Assembly (NCBI RefSeq): GCF_012935325.2 | Contig: NZ_JABBYG020000005.1 | Location: 1 to 64,000, forward strand | Direction of reading: 5' to 3' | Length of the DNA stretch: 64,000 nt | DNA from: Paenibacillus sp. PL91 | GTDB lineage: Bacteria; Bacillota; Bacilli; Paenibacillales; Paenibacillaceae | In this document: positions 25,658 through 35,113 of the stretch, piece after piece | How the letters are laid out: each line of letters opens with the position of its first letter | Position numbering within the stretch: the stretch's first letter is position 1 | Program-made: the position numbers and the translations under genes | Notes under the pieces: model-generated | What the model was told of the DNA's origin: nothing | The model's database searches: none | The model's input: only the letters and a program-made list of their open reading frames with translations

Positions 25658-27273
25658 TCGATTGGGCCGTGCACATATTCGTAAGCCCGGAGCGCGAGCT
25701 CGATCGTTAGCCGTTTGTCTTGCTCCATGAAATGATCTCCAAGCAGCGCAGCGAGCTTGTCCAGTCGATGGTAGAGTGTCTGCCTTGCGATGAATAACGC
25801 TTTCGCCGTCTCATGCTTGGAGCCGGACAGCTTCAAATAGACGTTTAACGTCTGCAGCAAATGGCCGTTTTTCTCCTGATCGCTGGCGACCACAGGGCCG
25901 ATATATTCTTCCATTAAAGCGGGAAGGGCATCTGCTTTTTTGAGCGTGTAAATGATTTTGTGCAAATGCAAATCACCGTAGAACGGGGACGGAAGCGGTC
26001 CAATATCCTTCTGGATCGCAAGCGTTTCCTTGGCTGTCTCGTAGCTTTCCTGCACATTCGTCAACTGCTTGATATAGCTGCCGATGCCCATATGCGATGA
26101 GAAAAAGGACGTTTCATGTTGCTGCTCCGTCTTTTGCAGCCTCTGGATGGCTCGCATGAGGCGCTCCTTGAATGTGATGGCGCTCAGCTGGTCAAGCACG
26201 ATGAATACAATATGTTCATGCAGCAGCAGAGGAAGGAGAAGGAGCCCTTCTCCTTCAAAAATAGCGCGTGCGACCATATTTTTCTGAATAAGCAGATTGT
26301 CATCGTCCTTATTGGTCCAAGTCTTGGATGGATTACTAAAATCAAAAAGGCAAACCGTTACGCCCGTTAGCTTGGCAGCTGGCCGAAGCGAGCGAATGTA
26401 GTCTTGCACCTCATTTGCCGAATGCTTGCCGCTCAGCCAATCCACCGACCAGAGGTCCTCCTTGTGGCGGCGCCGCTCCTCCATATACTTGGTACGCATC
26501 ATTTCCTGGGCAATGGCCGTTGCTGCGCGATCCAACGCTAAAATTTGAAACTCGCTCAGCTCCAGCTTGCCTTGCAGCAGCAAATCGGCGAATAGGTGGT
26601 CAAGCGCTAATATCGGTCGATGGGCGATCATTCGCTTCTGCTGCGGCTCGGCGAACATTTTGCCATAAATCCATTGCTCATAGAAGCTGTCGGCTTTGGC
26701 TCTTGGCATATGTGGAATAAAATGCGGCTCAGCGCCTAGCGGGAAAAAGGCAACCTGCGCGCCTGTTGTTTGATGAAGCAGGCGAAGAAGAGACATCATG
26801 CCCTTGCCGGAGAGCAGCAGCTGATTAAGCTCTGTAGATAAAATCTCAAGTTCGGATACCATGCGATGATGCTGGTGAATGAAGTGGGCGTGAAGATCCT
26901 GCGTAATATCGATATAACGGACCTCTTCGTGGAAAAAAATGAGGGGAAAGCTCTCGCGCTTCGCGAGCTCCTTCATCTTATCAAACGGCTGCTTGGTGTA
27001 GAGGCCAAGCTCAATGCACAGGCCTGATGCGCCGCTGTCGATAAGCTGCTGGAGAAACAATAAGCTAAGCGCTTCATCATCATGCCAGCCGATGCCGGTG
27101 CACAGGATAAGCTCATGACCGTTTAATAGATGGCCGACTTGGGTTACTTCCATAATATGAACCCATTTTACGATGCGGTTCAGCGCCTCCTCGCTGGCGA
27201 AGGCTTCCGCTTTTTGAAACAGGGGACGCTCCAAAATTTCCTTTACCGTCAGCTGCAGCACCGTCTTCACCAT
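25654..27273 (-). CDS. PucR-family transcriptional regulator
   Basis: Regulator of 539 residues with an N-terminal PucR domain (LTVKEILERPLFQKAEAF; GHELILCTGIGW; ELGLYTKQPFDKM), a middle region of uncertain function, and a C-terminal PucR-type helix-turn-helix (LSGSKHETAKALFIARQTLYHRLDKL). B. subtilis PucR controls purine breakdown. This one lies between the pyrimidine genes and ald, so it most likely controls pyrimidine degradation (inference). It is convergent with the operon, overlapping the 70-aa gene at the stop codons, and divergent from ald. Its ribosome binding site is weak, and an inverted repeat overlaps its probable promoter, which would fit autoregulation. Confidence 0.87.
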   Translation of the reverse strand: MVKTVLQLTVKEILERPLFQKAEAFASEEALNRIVKWVHIMEVTQVGHLLNGHELILCTGIGWHDDEALSLLFLQQLIDSGASGLCIELGLYTKQPFDKMKELAKRESFPLIFFHEEVRYIDITQDLHAHFIHQHHRMVSELEILSTELNQLLLSGKGMMSLLRLLHQTTGAQVAFFPLGAEPHFIPHMPRAKADSFYEQWIYGKMFAEPQQKRMIAHRPILALDHLFADLLLQGKLELSEFQILALDRAATAIAQEMMRTKYMEERRRHKEDLWSVDWLSGKHSANEVQDYIRSLRPAAKLTGVTVCLFDFSNPSKTWTNKDDDNLLIQKNMVARAIFEGEGLLLLPLLLHEHIVFIVLDQLSAITFKERLMRAIQRLQKTEQQHETSFFSSHMGIGSYIKQLTNVQESYETAKETLAIQKDIGPLPSPFYGDLHLHKIIYTLKKADALPALMEEYIGPVVASDQEKNGHLLQTLNVYLKLSGSKHETAKALFIARQTLYHRLDKLAALLGDHFMEQDKRLTIELALRAYEYVHGPID

Positions 27274-27314
27274 AGGCAGTCACCGTCCATTTCGGATTTT
27301 AACGCTTTTAGACG

Positions 27315-27348
27315 ATTATACAAGATTTCCAAAATGATTGATTGGAAA
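27315..27348 (-). promoter_or_regulatory. pucR-like gene -10 element and inverted repeat (candidate operator)
   Basis: On the minus strand TATAAT occupies 27320-27315. Just upstream of it, TTTCCAA (27326-27332) and TTGGAAA (27342-27348) form a 7-bp inverted repeat with a 9-nt spacer, over the -35 area of the regulator gene. The TTGG core resembles the core of the known PucR box, but the match is partial. The same element could serve the divergent ald promoter. Confidence 0.45.
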
Positions 27349-27520
27349 ATTATGCGGGCAGATGTGGTCGGTCCCGCGCCGGTTGCCTTTTTCCATTCGC
27401 AGGCTGGAAGGATTCCTACTACGGGGAACTTGCATGCGAATGGCAAGGAGGGCATTGCAGTTTATACAAAGAAGATGATTACGTCTAGATACTTTTAGCA
27501 AAACAAGGAGGCGAAGCGTG

Positions 27521-28648
27521 ATGGAGATCGGAGTGCCAAAAGAAATGAAAAGCCAAGAAAACCGTATCGCCATTACACCGGGCGGCGTCCATGAGCTTAT
27601 GCGGCACGGTCATCAGGTGTTTGTGGAGAGCGGAGCGGGTGCCGGCTCGGGGATAACGGACGAGCAATTCGAAGCGGCTGGAGCAGTTGTTGTCCCATAC
27701 CCGGAGGACGCTTGGAGCAAGCAGCTGGTGCTGAAGGTAAAGGAGCCACTTAAGGAGGAATTTTGTTATTTTCATGAAAAGCTGCATTTGTTTACGTACC
27801 TGCATCTGGCTGCCGAGCCGGAGCTGACGGAAGCGCTAATCCGGCATAAGGTAACGGCGATTGCATATGAGACGGTGCAATTAGCCGGCGGACAGCTGCC
27901 GCTGCTGACGCCGATGAGCGACATTGCCGGAAGAATGGCGGCGCAGCTCGGCGCTCAGTTTCTGGAGAAGACAAATGGCGGAAAAGGGCTGCTGCTGGGA
28001 GGCGTGCCCGGCGTCCGAAAAGGGCGTGTAGCGATCATTGGAGGCGGTGTAGTAGGAACTGGGGCAGCACAAATCGCGATTGGGCTTGGCGCTGACGTTA
28101 CGATTCTCGATACGGACGCGGGCAGGCTGCGCTACTTGGATGAACGGTTTGGCGGGAGGGCGCATACGCTCGCTTCGACGAAGCTGCAGCTTGCGGAAGC
28201 CGTTGCCGCCTCAGATCTCGTCATCGGAGCTGTGCTTATTCCAGGCGCGCGGGCGCCGAAGCTGGTTGCGGAGGATGCCGTTCGGGCGATGGGAAGCGGT
28301 TCGGTCATTCTCGATGTGGCGATTGATCAAGGCGGCATCTTTGAAACGATAGACCGGATTACGACGCATGCGGCGCCGGTGTTCGAGAAGCACGGCATAC
28401 TGCATTATGCCGTAGCCAATATGCCTGGAGCGGTGCCGGAGACAGCGACTGCGGCGCTTACGAACGCAACGGTTCCCTATGTGCTTGCGCTTGCGAATCT
28501 GGGTCTTAAGGATGCGGTGAACGCTTATCCCGCACTGCGCAGCGGCATTAATACGCTGTCTGGCTGCGTGACGCACGCTGCGGTGGCCAAAGCGCATGAC
28601 ATGAGGCATACGGAGCTGAACGAGTGCTTGCAGTCCATATCCGCTTAA
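27521..28648 (+). CDS. ald: Alanine dehydrogenase
   Basis: NAD-dependent L-alanine dehydrogenase of 375 residues, converting alanine to pyruvate and ammonium. It aligns from end to end with Bacillus Ald: [20 protein letters not shown]15, K74 (VKEPL) and catalytic H95 (TYLHLAAE), the nucleotide loop [17 protein letters not shown], and DVAIDQGG. Substrate-site residues are intact. The ATG at 27521 lies 9 nt after AAGGAGG; an adjacent GTG at 27518 is possible. In this island it would recycle the alanine made by the transaminase, freeing ammonium and regenerating the amino acceptor. A separate role in sporulation-time alanine use is also possible. Confidence 0.95.
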   Translation: MEIGVPKEMKSQENRIAITPGGVHELMRHGHQVFVESGAGAGSGITDEQFEAAGAVVVPYPEDAWSKQLVLKVKEPLKEEFCYFHEKLHLFTYLHLAAEPELTEALIRHKVTAIAYETVQLAGGQLPLLTPMSDIAGRMAAQLGAQFLEKTNGGKGLLLGGVPGVRKGRVAIIGGGVVGTGAAQIAIGLGADVTILDTDAGRLRYLDERFGGRAHTLASTKLQLAEAVAASDLVIGAVLIPGARAPKLVAEDAVRAMGSGSVILDVAIDQGGIFETIDRITTHAAPVFEKHGILHYAVANMPGAVPETATAALTNATVPYVLALANLGLKDAVNAYPALRSGINTLSGCVTHAAVAKAHDMRHTELNECLQSISA

Positions 28649-28651
28649 CAG

Positions 28652-28701
28652 AAGTGTCCTCTTAGCAGCTGCAATTGCAGCTGCTAAGAGGACACTTTTT
28701 T
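28652..28701 (+). terminator. Terminator of ald (perfect 46-bp palindrome)
   Basis: The bases 28652-28697 are a perfect palindrome with 23-bp arms meeting at AATT, followed by T residues. As RNA it forms an uninterrupted hairpin with a minimal loop, an unusually strong terminator. Confidence 0.95.
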
Positions 28702-28752
28702 CATGTTAGGATAGGGAAAATGATTTTTAGCCTTAGTATGGTGCTCTTGCCG

Positions 28753-29997
28753 CTATAAAACTTGATTCACACGACTCAGCTTGCGGAATAGCACTAGCGA
28801 GGTAGCGGCACAGAGCAGCGCGCATAGGCCGATGAACAAATAGCCGGCTTGCAGCCCTGCGACGAGGCTTGCTTGTGCATCTCCGCTGCCGGCAAACAGC
28901 CGCTTCGTCCAGTCTGTAATAGCGCCTATCAATAGGTTGCCGATCACGCTGGCAATGCCCATCAACGTGACGGTAAACGTGATGGCGGTATCGGCGTTGT
29001 TAGGATAGCGTTTAGCAAGCAGCGCCATTACAGTTGGATAGATGGGTGCGATACCGACGCCGGCTAGTGCAAATAGAAAGGCGCCCGGCTCGCCTATCAC
29101 AATCGCTGCTATCGAGCACAGGCCGGAGAAAGACGATAGTAGGATAAGTGATTTCGTATAGCCGATTTTGTCGGTGACAGGCCCAAGGACAAGCCGCGCA
29201 AGCATAAAGCAGAAGAAAAACGCAGAAAGCATTTTGGCCGACGCATCGCCGCTCCAGCCGTAGGCCTTCTCCAGAAAGTTTACGAGCCAGCCGCCAACGG
29301 CAAGCTCCGATATCACTCCGAAAGACAGCACAGCGACGATGAGCCAAGCCACTTTATCGCGTGCAAATTCCTTCAACGAGATGCGTTTCTCATGTCTTTC
29401 TTCATCGCCTGCATACCGTGCGAGCAGTCCAGGAAGCATTGGCAGGATCGAAAGAGCAAGCATCAGCATATACATCCCGCGCCAGCCGAGTGCGGAGCCG
29501 AATATGTCTACTCCCATCAATGATGCAGCGATGATTGGCGCGAAGGTCGAGCTCAGTCCATAAAAGAAGTGTGCGAGATTCATCATCGTGCCCGTGTTTT
29601 TAATGAAGATGCGAGCAGCCAGTATGGCGAGACCGATTTCGAGTATCCCGTTGCCGACATACATGAGGAAATATGCGGAAGAAAGAGTCGTATAGCTGGC
29701 TGCAAAATAGATGCACACACCCGATAACGCCATGGAGCCGAAGGCTAGTGCGAGCGTCAGCTTCATGCCTGCCTTGCGAGTAAGCCAGCCGGTAAAGCTG
29801 CACGCAAGCAAATAGCCGAGAGAGTTAAAGGCAAGCAGAATGCCGACCTGCAGCTCGTCAAGCTTTAAATCAGCCTGCATCCTTGGGAGAGCAGGCCCTT
29901 TAATATTTTCCGAGAAGCCAAAAACGAGAAAACCGCCAAAAACGACGATGAGCAGCAGGATGTAGTTTTTGGATAAAGTGGAAGTTAGGCGAGACAC
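28753..29997 (-). CDS. Major facilitator superfamily transporter
   Basis: Twelve-helix membrane transporter of 414 residues, starting VSRLTSTLSKNYILLLIVV. It has conserved MFS features: ALPRMQADL in the first loop, a TRKAGMK loop after helix 2, and a long central basic loop (DEERHEKRISLKEFARDK). The GTG at 29997 is preferred because GGAGGTC lies 9 nt upstream; the longer frame to 30078 lacks a ribosome binding site. The fold looks like sugar or drug transporters of the FucP/YfkF kind, but I cannot assign a substrate. It is convergent with ald and divergent from sbcD. Confidence 0.85.
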   Translation of the reverse strand: MSRLTSTLSKNYILLLIVVFGGFLVFGFSENIKGPALPRMQADLKLDELQVGILLAFNSLGYLLACSFTGWLTRKAGMKLTLALAFGSMALSGVCIYFAASYTTLSSAYFLMYVGNGILEIGLAILAARIFIKNTGTMMNLAHFFYGLSSTFAPIIAASLMGVDIFGSALGWRGMYMLMLALSILPMLPGLLARYAGDEERHEKRISLKEFARDKVAWLIVAVLSFGVISELAVGGWLVNFLEKAYGWSGDASAKMLSAFFFCFMLARLVLGPVTDKIGYTKSLILLSSFSGLCSIAAIVIGEPGAFLFALAGVGIAPIYPTVMALLAKRYPNNADTAITFTVTLMGIASVIGNLLIGAITDWTKRLFAGSGDAQASLVAGLQAGYLFIGLCALLCAATSLVLFRKLSRVNQVL

Positions 29998-30210
29998 GGT
30001 TTGTTGACCTCCAAAATAGCGATTATAATGATAGAAGCAATTGATAGACGATAAAGCTGTTTTTAACTTTAACGCCATTCCTCGTGCAGCGCAAGGCTAG
30101 AGGCAGGGTGCATGCAGTAAACGATGCGTTGTGCCGGCACGAATGGTAATATAAATGATAGAATGATAGGCTGGCTTTTTTGATGAGCTAGGAAGGGATG
30201 TTTGGGACGA

Positions 30211-31377
30211 ATGAAGCTATTTCATACCGCGGACTGGCATTTAGGCAAGCTTGTTCAAGGCGTATATATGACGGAAGACCAGCGTTATGTGCTGCAGCAG
30301 CTGCTGCAAGCAATTGAAACGGAGCGGCCGGATGCCGTTATTATTGCAGGGGATCTTTATGATCGTGCCGTGCCGCCTACAGAAGCGGTTGAGCTGCTCG
30401 ACGAGCTGCTAGCACGTATCGTCATTGATCTAAATACGCCGGTGCTGGCGATTTCAGGCAATCATGACAGCCCCGACCGCATTAATTTCGGTACAAAATT
30501 GATGGAAAAGAGAGGCCTTTATCTCGTTGGACAGCTGAAGCAGGGGTTAAAGCCTGTCGTGCTGCACGATACATATGGGGAAGTGCATTTCCATCTTGTT
30601 CCATACGTTGATCCTGCTCAAGCTCGCTACCAGCTAGGCGAGGAGTCGATACGCTCCCATGACGATGCGATGCGCGTCATTACAGATAAGCTTACGGCGA
30701 GCATGGACCCAAATGCTAGACATGTGTTCATTGGGCATGCCTTCGTGACGGCAACGGGGGAACCGGAGCTTAATACGAGCGACTCCGAACGGCCCTTGTC
30801 GGTTGGCGGAGCCGAGCATGTGAGCGCTGCTTATTTTGAGAAGTTTCATTATACGGCGCTCGGCCATTTGCATCAGGCGCATTTCGTCAAAGACAATACG
30901 ATAAGATATGCCGGATCTCCGCTCAAATATTCGATTTCTGAGGAAAACCATGTCAAAGGATATCTCGTAATCGAGCTGGATGAGGCTGGCGGCGCAGCGA
31001 TTGAGAAGCGTGAGCTTCAGCCGCTGCGCAATATGCGCCGGGTTGCAGCTTCGATAGAAGAGCTGGAGAAGCACCCAGTCAATGAGGATTATGTATTCGT
31101 AACCCTTCTTAATGACAATCCCGTTCTCTTCCCGATGGAGAAGGTGCGTGCAATCTATCCGAATGCGCTTCATGTCGACCGTCGACAAACGCACAGCTTG
31201 AGCGTGGAAGGCGAAGCGGAAGCGGGCAGCAGCATCGGAAGACGAGAGGCCGATCCGGTTGAGCTATTTGCCGCCTTTTATCAGGAGGTCAAAGGACAGC
31301 CGCTTACGGATGCCAAAAAAGCGTTGTTTGCCGATACGTACGCAGAGCTGCTGCGCGAGGAAGGAGGGGCGCTATGA
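30211..31377 (+). CDS. sbcD: Exonuclease SbcCD subunit SbcD
   Basis: Metallophosphoesterase nuclease subunit of 388 residues, the Mre11 equivalent. It shows the five phosphoesterase motifs: HTADWHLG, AGDLYDRAVPP, SGNHDSPDR, GHAF and GHLHQAH. With SbcC it opens DNA hairpins and processes double-strand ends. The ATG at 30211 gives the canonical MKLFHTADWHLG start; a TTG at 30202 sits too near AGGAAGGG. It overlaps sbcC by 4 bp (ATGA). Confidence 0.95.
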   Translation: MKLFHTADWHLGKLVQGVYMTEDQRYVLQQLLQAIETERPDAVIIAGDLYDRAVPPTEAVELLDELLARIVIDLNTPVLAISGNHDSPDRINFGTKLMEKRGLYLVGQLKQGLKPVVLHDTYGEVHFHLVPYVDPAQARYQLGEESIRSHDDAMRVITDKLTASMDPNARHVFIGHAFVTATGEPELNTSDSERPLSVGGAEHVSAAYFEKFHYTALGHLHQAHFVKDNTIRYAGSPLKYSISEENHVKGYLVIELDEAGGAAIEKRELQPLRNMRRVAASIEELEKHPVNEDYVFVTLLNDNPVLFPMEKVRAIYPNALHVDRRQTHSLSVEGEAEAGSSIGRREADPVELFAAFYQEVKGQPLTDAKKALFADTYAELLREEGGAL

Positions 31378-34300
31378 GACCGATTAAACTGACGATGACG
31401 GCATTCGGGTCCTATCGCGATACGGAAACGATCGATTTCAGCCTGCTGGAGGATCGCCGCTTGTTCGTTATTTCGGGGAATACGGGAGCGGGAAAAACAT
31501 CAATATTCGATGCGATTTGCTTCGCTTTCTATGGAACGGCAAGCGGCGAGGACCGCTCGGACCCGCGTATGCTGCGCAGCCATTTTGCAGCTGAGGATAC
31601 GCATACGGCCGTCATTTTTGATTTTGCGGTGGGCCGCAGAAGCTATTCGGTCATTAGACAGATGCCTCATCGCAAGGGCGGCAACAAAAGCGAAACGGGC
31701 GGCAAAGCCGAATTATATGAAACGACTAGCGGCGAGGCGATTCCGGCGGTGGATCGGTTTATACTCTCCGACGTGAATGCGAAGCTCGAGCAAATTATTG
31801 GGCTAACGAAGGAGCAGTTCAGCCAGATCGTCATGCTGCCGCAGGGTGAATTTCGCAGGCTGCTAACGTCCGATACGGATAACAAGGAAGAGATTTTGCG
31901 GCGTATTTTTCGTACGGAGCTATATGAACGGCTGGAGAGCCGCTTTCAACAGAAAAACCGAGGCTTGCAGGATCAGCTTAAGGAAGCAAAAGCGACGATG
32001 CATGTTTATATGAAGCAAGTGCAGGAGGCGCTCCCGGAGCGGGAGGAGAGCGAGCTCTCACGCGTTTTAAAGCAGGAAATATACAGTCCAACCCAGATGA
32101 CGGAAGCGCTGGAGCATGAGTTCGAGTTCTATAAGGAGCTGGCAGGACAAGCGGCGGAGCAGAAGGAAGCGCTGGCGGTTAGGCTTGAAGGGCAGGAGGC
32201 GCAGCTGCGATCAGCCATTACGCTTAACAGCAAGCATGAGGAATATGATCGGAAGCGGGCTCAGCAGGAGCAGCAGGAAGCCCAAAAGGCTGATTATGCG
32301 GCGAAGGAGCAGCAGCTGGCCCTTGCGGAGAAGGCGGCACAATTGGCGCCTTATATGGAGCAGGCTGAGCGGGCAAGCACTGATGCAATTACGAGGCGGA
32401 ATCAGCTTGCAGCAAGGCAAGCCGAGCTGCTGGCGGCCGAGCGCGAGCAAGCGATAGCTGCCGAGCGTTACGCGGCAGAGGAGCAGCGCGAGGAGGAGAG
32501 GCGCGAAGCCGAGCGCGAGCTGAGCAGGCTAACAGAGATGGTGCCGACTGTGAAGACGCTGGCAAGCCAGAAGCTTGCGATTGACAAGCTGATTCAAACG
32601 GAGAAAAGCTGCAGCGACAAGCTGCAGGCGGGTGAGGCTGCGCTAGCACAGCTTCGAGATGCGAAGCAAGCCGCACAGCTAAAGGTCAAGCAAATGGAAC
32701 AGGATACGGCTGAATTGACCGAGATGCTGGACAAGCTGCGCCTGATCGAGCAGCAAGGGAAGCAGCTCAAGCGTTTAGTAGATGTAGAGAAGGAAATGTC
32801 ACGTATTGCCCAGCTCGAGAGGGAGTTTGCGTTGTCGCTTGCCAAAGCCAAGCAGGAGCATGATCAGCTTGAAACCTCCTGGATCGAGGGGCAGGCAGCG
32901 CTGCTTGCCGCCCATTTGCATGACGGCAAGCCATGTCCCGTATGCGGCAGCGAGGAGCATCCCGACAAAGCGGTTACAACCGCCGAGGTACCTTCGCGGG
33001 AGCGGCTGCAGGAGGCGAAGGCGCAACTGAGCGCAGTGGAACGCGAATGGCTGGAAGCACGAGCGCAAATGGCGGCAGCAAGCGCGAATCGCGAGGAAGG
33101 CGCCAAAGAGCTGGCGGAATTCGGCTTGCAGGCAGTGATGCTGGAGGAACAAAGAGCGCAGCTGCTGCAGCAATGGCGCGTCCTAAAGGAGCAAACGGAT
33201 AAGCTGTCGCTCCAGGCTAAGCAGCTGCCAGAGCTCAAGCAGCAGATCGAGCAGCAGGAGCAGCTTCTTGAGAAGCAGCTTCAGGCTAAGGAGCAGCTTC
33301 AGCAGGAGATGCAGCGTCTTGTCATCGAGCGAGCATCGCAGCATTCGGCAATGCAGAAGGAGCTGGAGCGTATTCCGGAGACACTGCGCTCGCCGGATAA
33401 GCTGAATGCCAAGCTGAATGAACAGCAAGCTGTCACCAGCCGTTTAAGTGCTGCGTGGAAAGCTGTTCAGGAGCAGCTTCAAAACATGACCGCAAAGCTG
33501 GCTGAGCAGAAGGCATACGCGGTTCAAGCTGTGCGTCAGCAGGAGGAGGCGGAGAGCAATAAGCAGCTTGCCGAGCATCGGCTGATGGAGGAGCTTGTGA
33601 AGGCAGGCTTTGAAACGGTTCAGCAATATCGTGAAGCAGCATTGACTGAAAAAGCAAGAGAGCTGCTTCGAAACGATATTTCTGCTTATCGAACCGCTGT
33701 TTCATTGTTGACGCAGCAGCTTGTGGAGCTGCAGGCTGAGCTTGCCGGCAAACCGAGGGTCGATCTCGTGCTGCTGAAGGGTCAGCTGGACGCATTGAAG
33801 CTGCAGCTGGAGCAAATGATTGCGGCCGCACAAACCGCTCTTCGTACCGCGCAAGCCACACAGCGCTTATCCGCGTTAATTAGAGGGGCGAATGAGCAGG
33901 TGAAGAGCCTTGAAACGAAGCTTGAGGAAGTGATGGACATCTTCCAAATGCTGAAGGGCGATAATGCGCTCAAAATATCGTTCGAGCGTTATATTCTAAT
34001 CGAGTTTTTGGAGCAAATTTTGTATGCAGCCAACGCCCGTCTTCGCGACCTGTCGAATGGGCAATTCTCCTTGCAGAGAAGCGATCGCCTAGAAAATCGA
34101 GGAAAGCAAAGCGGCCTTGGACTCGATGTCTATGATGCCTATACGGGGCAAAATCGCGATGTGAAGACGTTATCCGGCGGCGAGAAGTTTAACGCCTCGC
34201 TGTGCCTTGCGCTTGGAATGACGGACGTTATTCAGTCTCATCTTGGCGGAGTGACCATAGAGATGATGTTCATTGATGAGGGCTTCGGCTCGTTAGATGA

Positions 34301-34466
34301 GGAATCGCTGCAGAAAGCCATAGCGGCGCTCGTCGATCTCCAAAAGGCGGGCAGGATGATCGGCGTTATCTCCCATGTGCAGGAACTGAAGGATGCATTC
34401 CCTGCTTGCCTTGAGGTCAACAAAACGAAGGAAGGCTTCAGCCGTACGAAAATAACAGTAAAATAA
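31374..34466 (+). CDS. sbcC: Exonuclease SbcCD subunit SbcC
   Basis: SMC-like ATPase of 1030 residues, the Rad50 equivalent. The N-terminal half has Walker A SGNTGAGKTSIFDAI; two long Gln/Glu/Ala-rich coiled-coil arms meet at a zinc hook, CPVC (C521, C524) in KPCPVCGSEEHPD; the C-terminal half has the signature LSGGEKFNASLCLALG and Walker B MMFIDEGFGSLDEE. Length is usual for the family. High content of GAG/CAG codons in the coiled coils creates long open frames on the opposite strand that are not genes. Confidence 0.96.
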   Translation: MRPIKLTMTAFGSYRDTETIDFSLLEDRRLFVISGNTGAGKTSIFDAICFAFYGTASGEDRSDPRMLRSHFAAEDTHTAVIFDFAVGRRSYSVIRQMPHRKGGNKSETGGKAELYETTSGEAIPAVDRFILSDVNAKLEQIIGLTKEQFSQIVMLPQGEFRRLLTSDTDNKEEILRRIFRTELYERLESRFQQKNRGLQDQLKEAKATMHVYMKQVQEALPEREESELSRVLKQEIYSPTQMTEALEHEFEFYKELAGQAAEQKEALAVRLEGQEAQLRSAITLNSKHEEYDRKRAQQEQQEAQKADYAAKEQQLALAEKAAQLAPYMEQAERASTDAITRRNQLAARQAELLAAEREQAIAAERYAAEEQREEERREAERELSRLTEMVPTVKTLASQKLAIDKLIQTEKSCSDKLQAGEAALAQLRDAKQAAQLKVKQMEQDTAELTEMLDKLRLIEQQGKQLKRLVDVEKEMSRIAQLEREFALSLAKAKQEHDQLETSWIEGQAALLAAHLHDGKPCPVCGSEEHPDKAVTTAEVPSRERLQEAKAQLSAVEREWLEARAQMAAASANREEGAKELAEFGLQAVMLEEQRAQLLQQWRVLKEQTDKLSLQAKQLPELKQQIEQQEQLLEKQLQAKEQLQQEMQRLVIERASQHSAMQKELERIPETLRSPDKLNAKLNEQQAVTSRLSAAWKAVQEQLQNMTAKLAEQKAYAVQAVRQQEEAESNKQLAEHRLMEELVKAGFETVQQYREAALTEKARELLRNDISAYRTAVSLLTQQLVELQAELAGKPRVDLVLLKGQLDALKLQLEQMIAAAQTALRTAQATQRLSALIRGANEQVKSLETKLEEVMDIFQMLKGDNALKISFERYILIEFLEQILYAANARLRDLSNGQFSLQRSDRLENRGKQSGLGLDVYDAYTGQNRDVKTLSGGEKFNASLCLALGMTDVIQSHLGGVTIEMMFIDEGFGSLDEESLQKAIAALVDLQKAGRMIGVISHVQELKDAFPACLEVNKTKEGFSRTKITVK

Positions 34467-34486
34467 TAATCAGACATCAGATGAAA

Positions 34487-34530
34487 TAAAAAAAGCCTGC
34501 TTCATGCCCGCAAAGGAGGCTGAAGCAGAC
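34487..34530 (-). terminator. Terminator of the DUF4190-like gene
   Basis: On the minus strand GTCTGCTTCA pairs with TGAAGCAGGC and runs into TTTTTTT. The plus strand has no T-run after the stem, so it serves the minus-strand gene only. Confidence 0.88.
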
Positions 34531-34554
34531 TGGCGCAACAAAGAGGAATGAGTT

Positions 34555-35049
34555 TTAAGCGACATTAGCAGCAATTGATGCAATGCCCGCAAAAAACAAT
34601 CCGATCCCGCCTACAAAAACGAGAACGTTCAGGACAATGCCAACTACGCTGAATACTTTGCGGCGTTTGCTTGAGAAGGCGCCGATAATAGCCAAAATAA
34701 GTCCTACTAGCGAGATTAAGCCTGCGCCAAAGATGCAGAAGATGGCTATTACCATAGAAGCGAGTACCTCTTGTCCCAGCTCTTCGATAGACGCTTGAAA
34801 AGCGGCTGTATCCGCTGAAGGATCAGGCAGGTTGTTGTTCCCGATTTGATCGGCGAACGAGGAGCCTGATACAATAGCAATAATAAGCAAAACGACTGAA
34901 ATTAAACCGATAATAAGGGATGCAATGCCAAGTCCAGAATGCTTCTTTGGACCTTCGTAAGGAGAAGGCTCGTTTGAGAAGACTGGTCTTGAGGCAAAAG
35001 GGTCGTTCTCGGGTGGAAGGTTAGTTCCATTGGTGCGTTCATTTTCCAA
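34555..35049 (-). CDS. DUF4190-like small membrane protein
   Basis: Membrane protein of about 164 residues: a polar N-terminal tail rich in Pro, Glu and Asn (to about residue 40), then three or four hydrophobic segments (SLIIGLISVVLLIIAIVSG; ISLVGLILAIIGAF; SVVGIVLNVLVFVGGIGLF). The Gly/Ile-rich paired helices fit DUF4190. The start is uncertain: GGAG abuts the ATG at 35058, while the TTG at 35049 lies 9 nt downstream of it and is preferred here. It is divergent from the DUF423 gene. Function unknown. Confidence 0.75.
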   Translation of the reverse strand: MENERTNGTNLPPENDPFASRPVFSNEPSPYEGPKKHSGLGIASLIIGLISVVLLIIAIVSGSSFADQIGNNNLPDPSADTAAFQASIEELGQEVLASMVIAIFCIFGAGLISLVGLILAIIGAFSSKRRKVFSVVGIVLNVLVFVGGIGLFFAGIASIAANVA

Positions 35050-35113
35050 ATTTATCATCTCCTTTACTAATTACGGTAAAATTATACACAAGTTTGAAAG
35101 GAATGAAAACTAC

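Noticed and set aside
32389..33861. Long minus-strand open frames opposite sbcC
   Set aside because: They arise from GAG/CAG/GCA-rich codons of the SbcC coiled coil. None has a ribosome binding site or recognisable protein.
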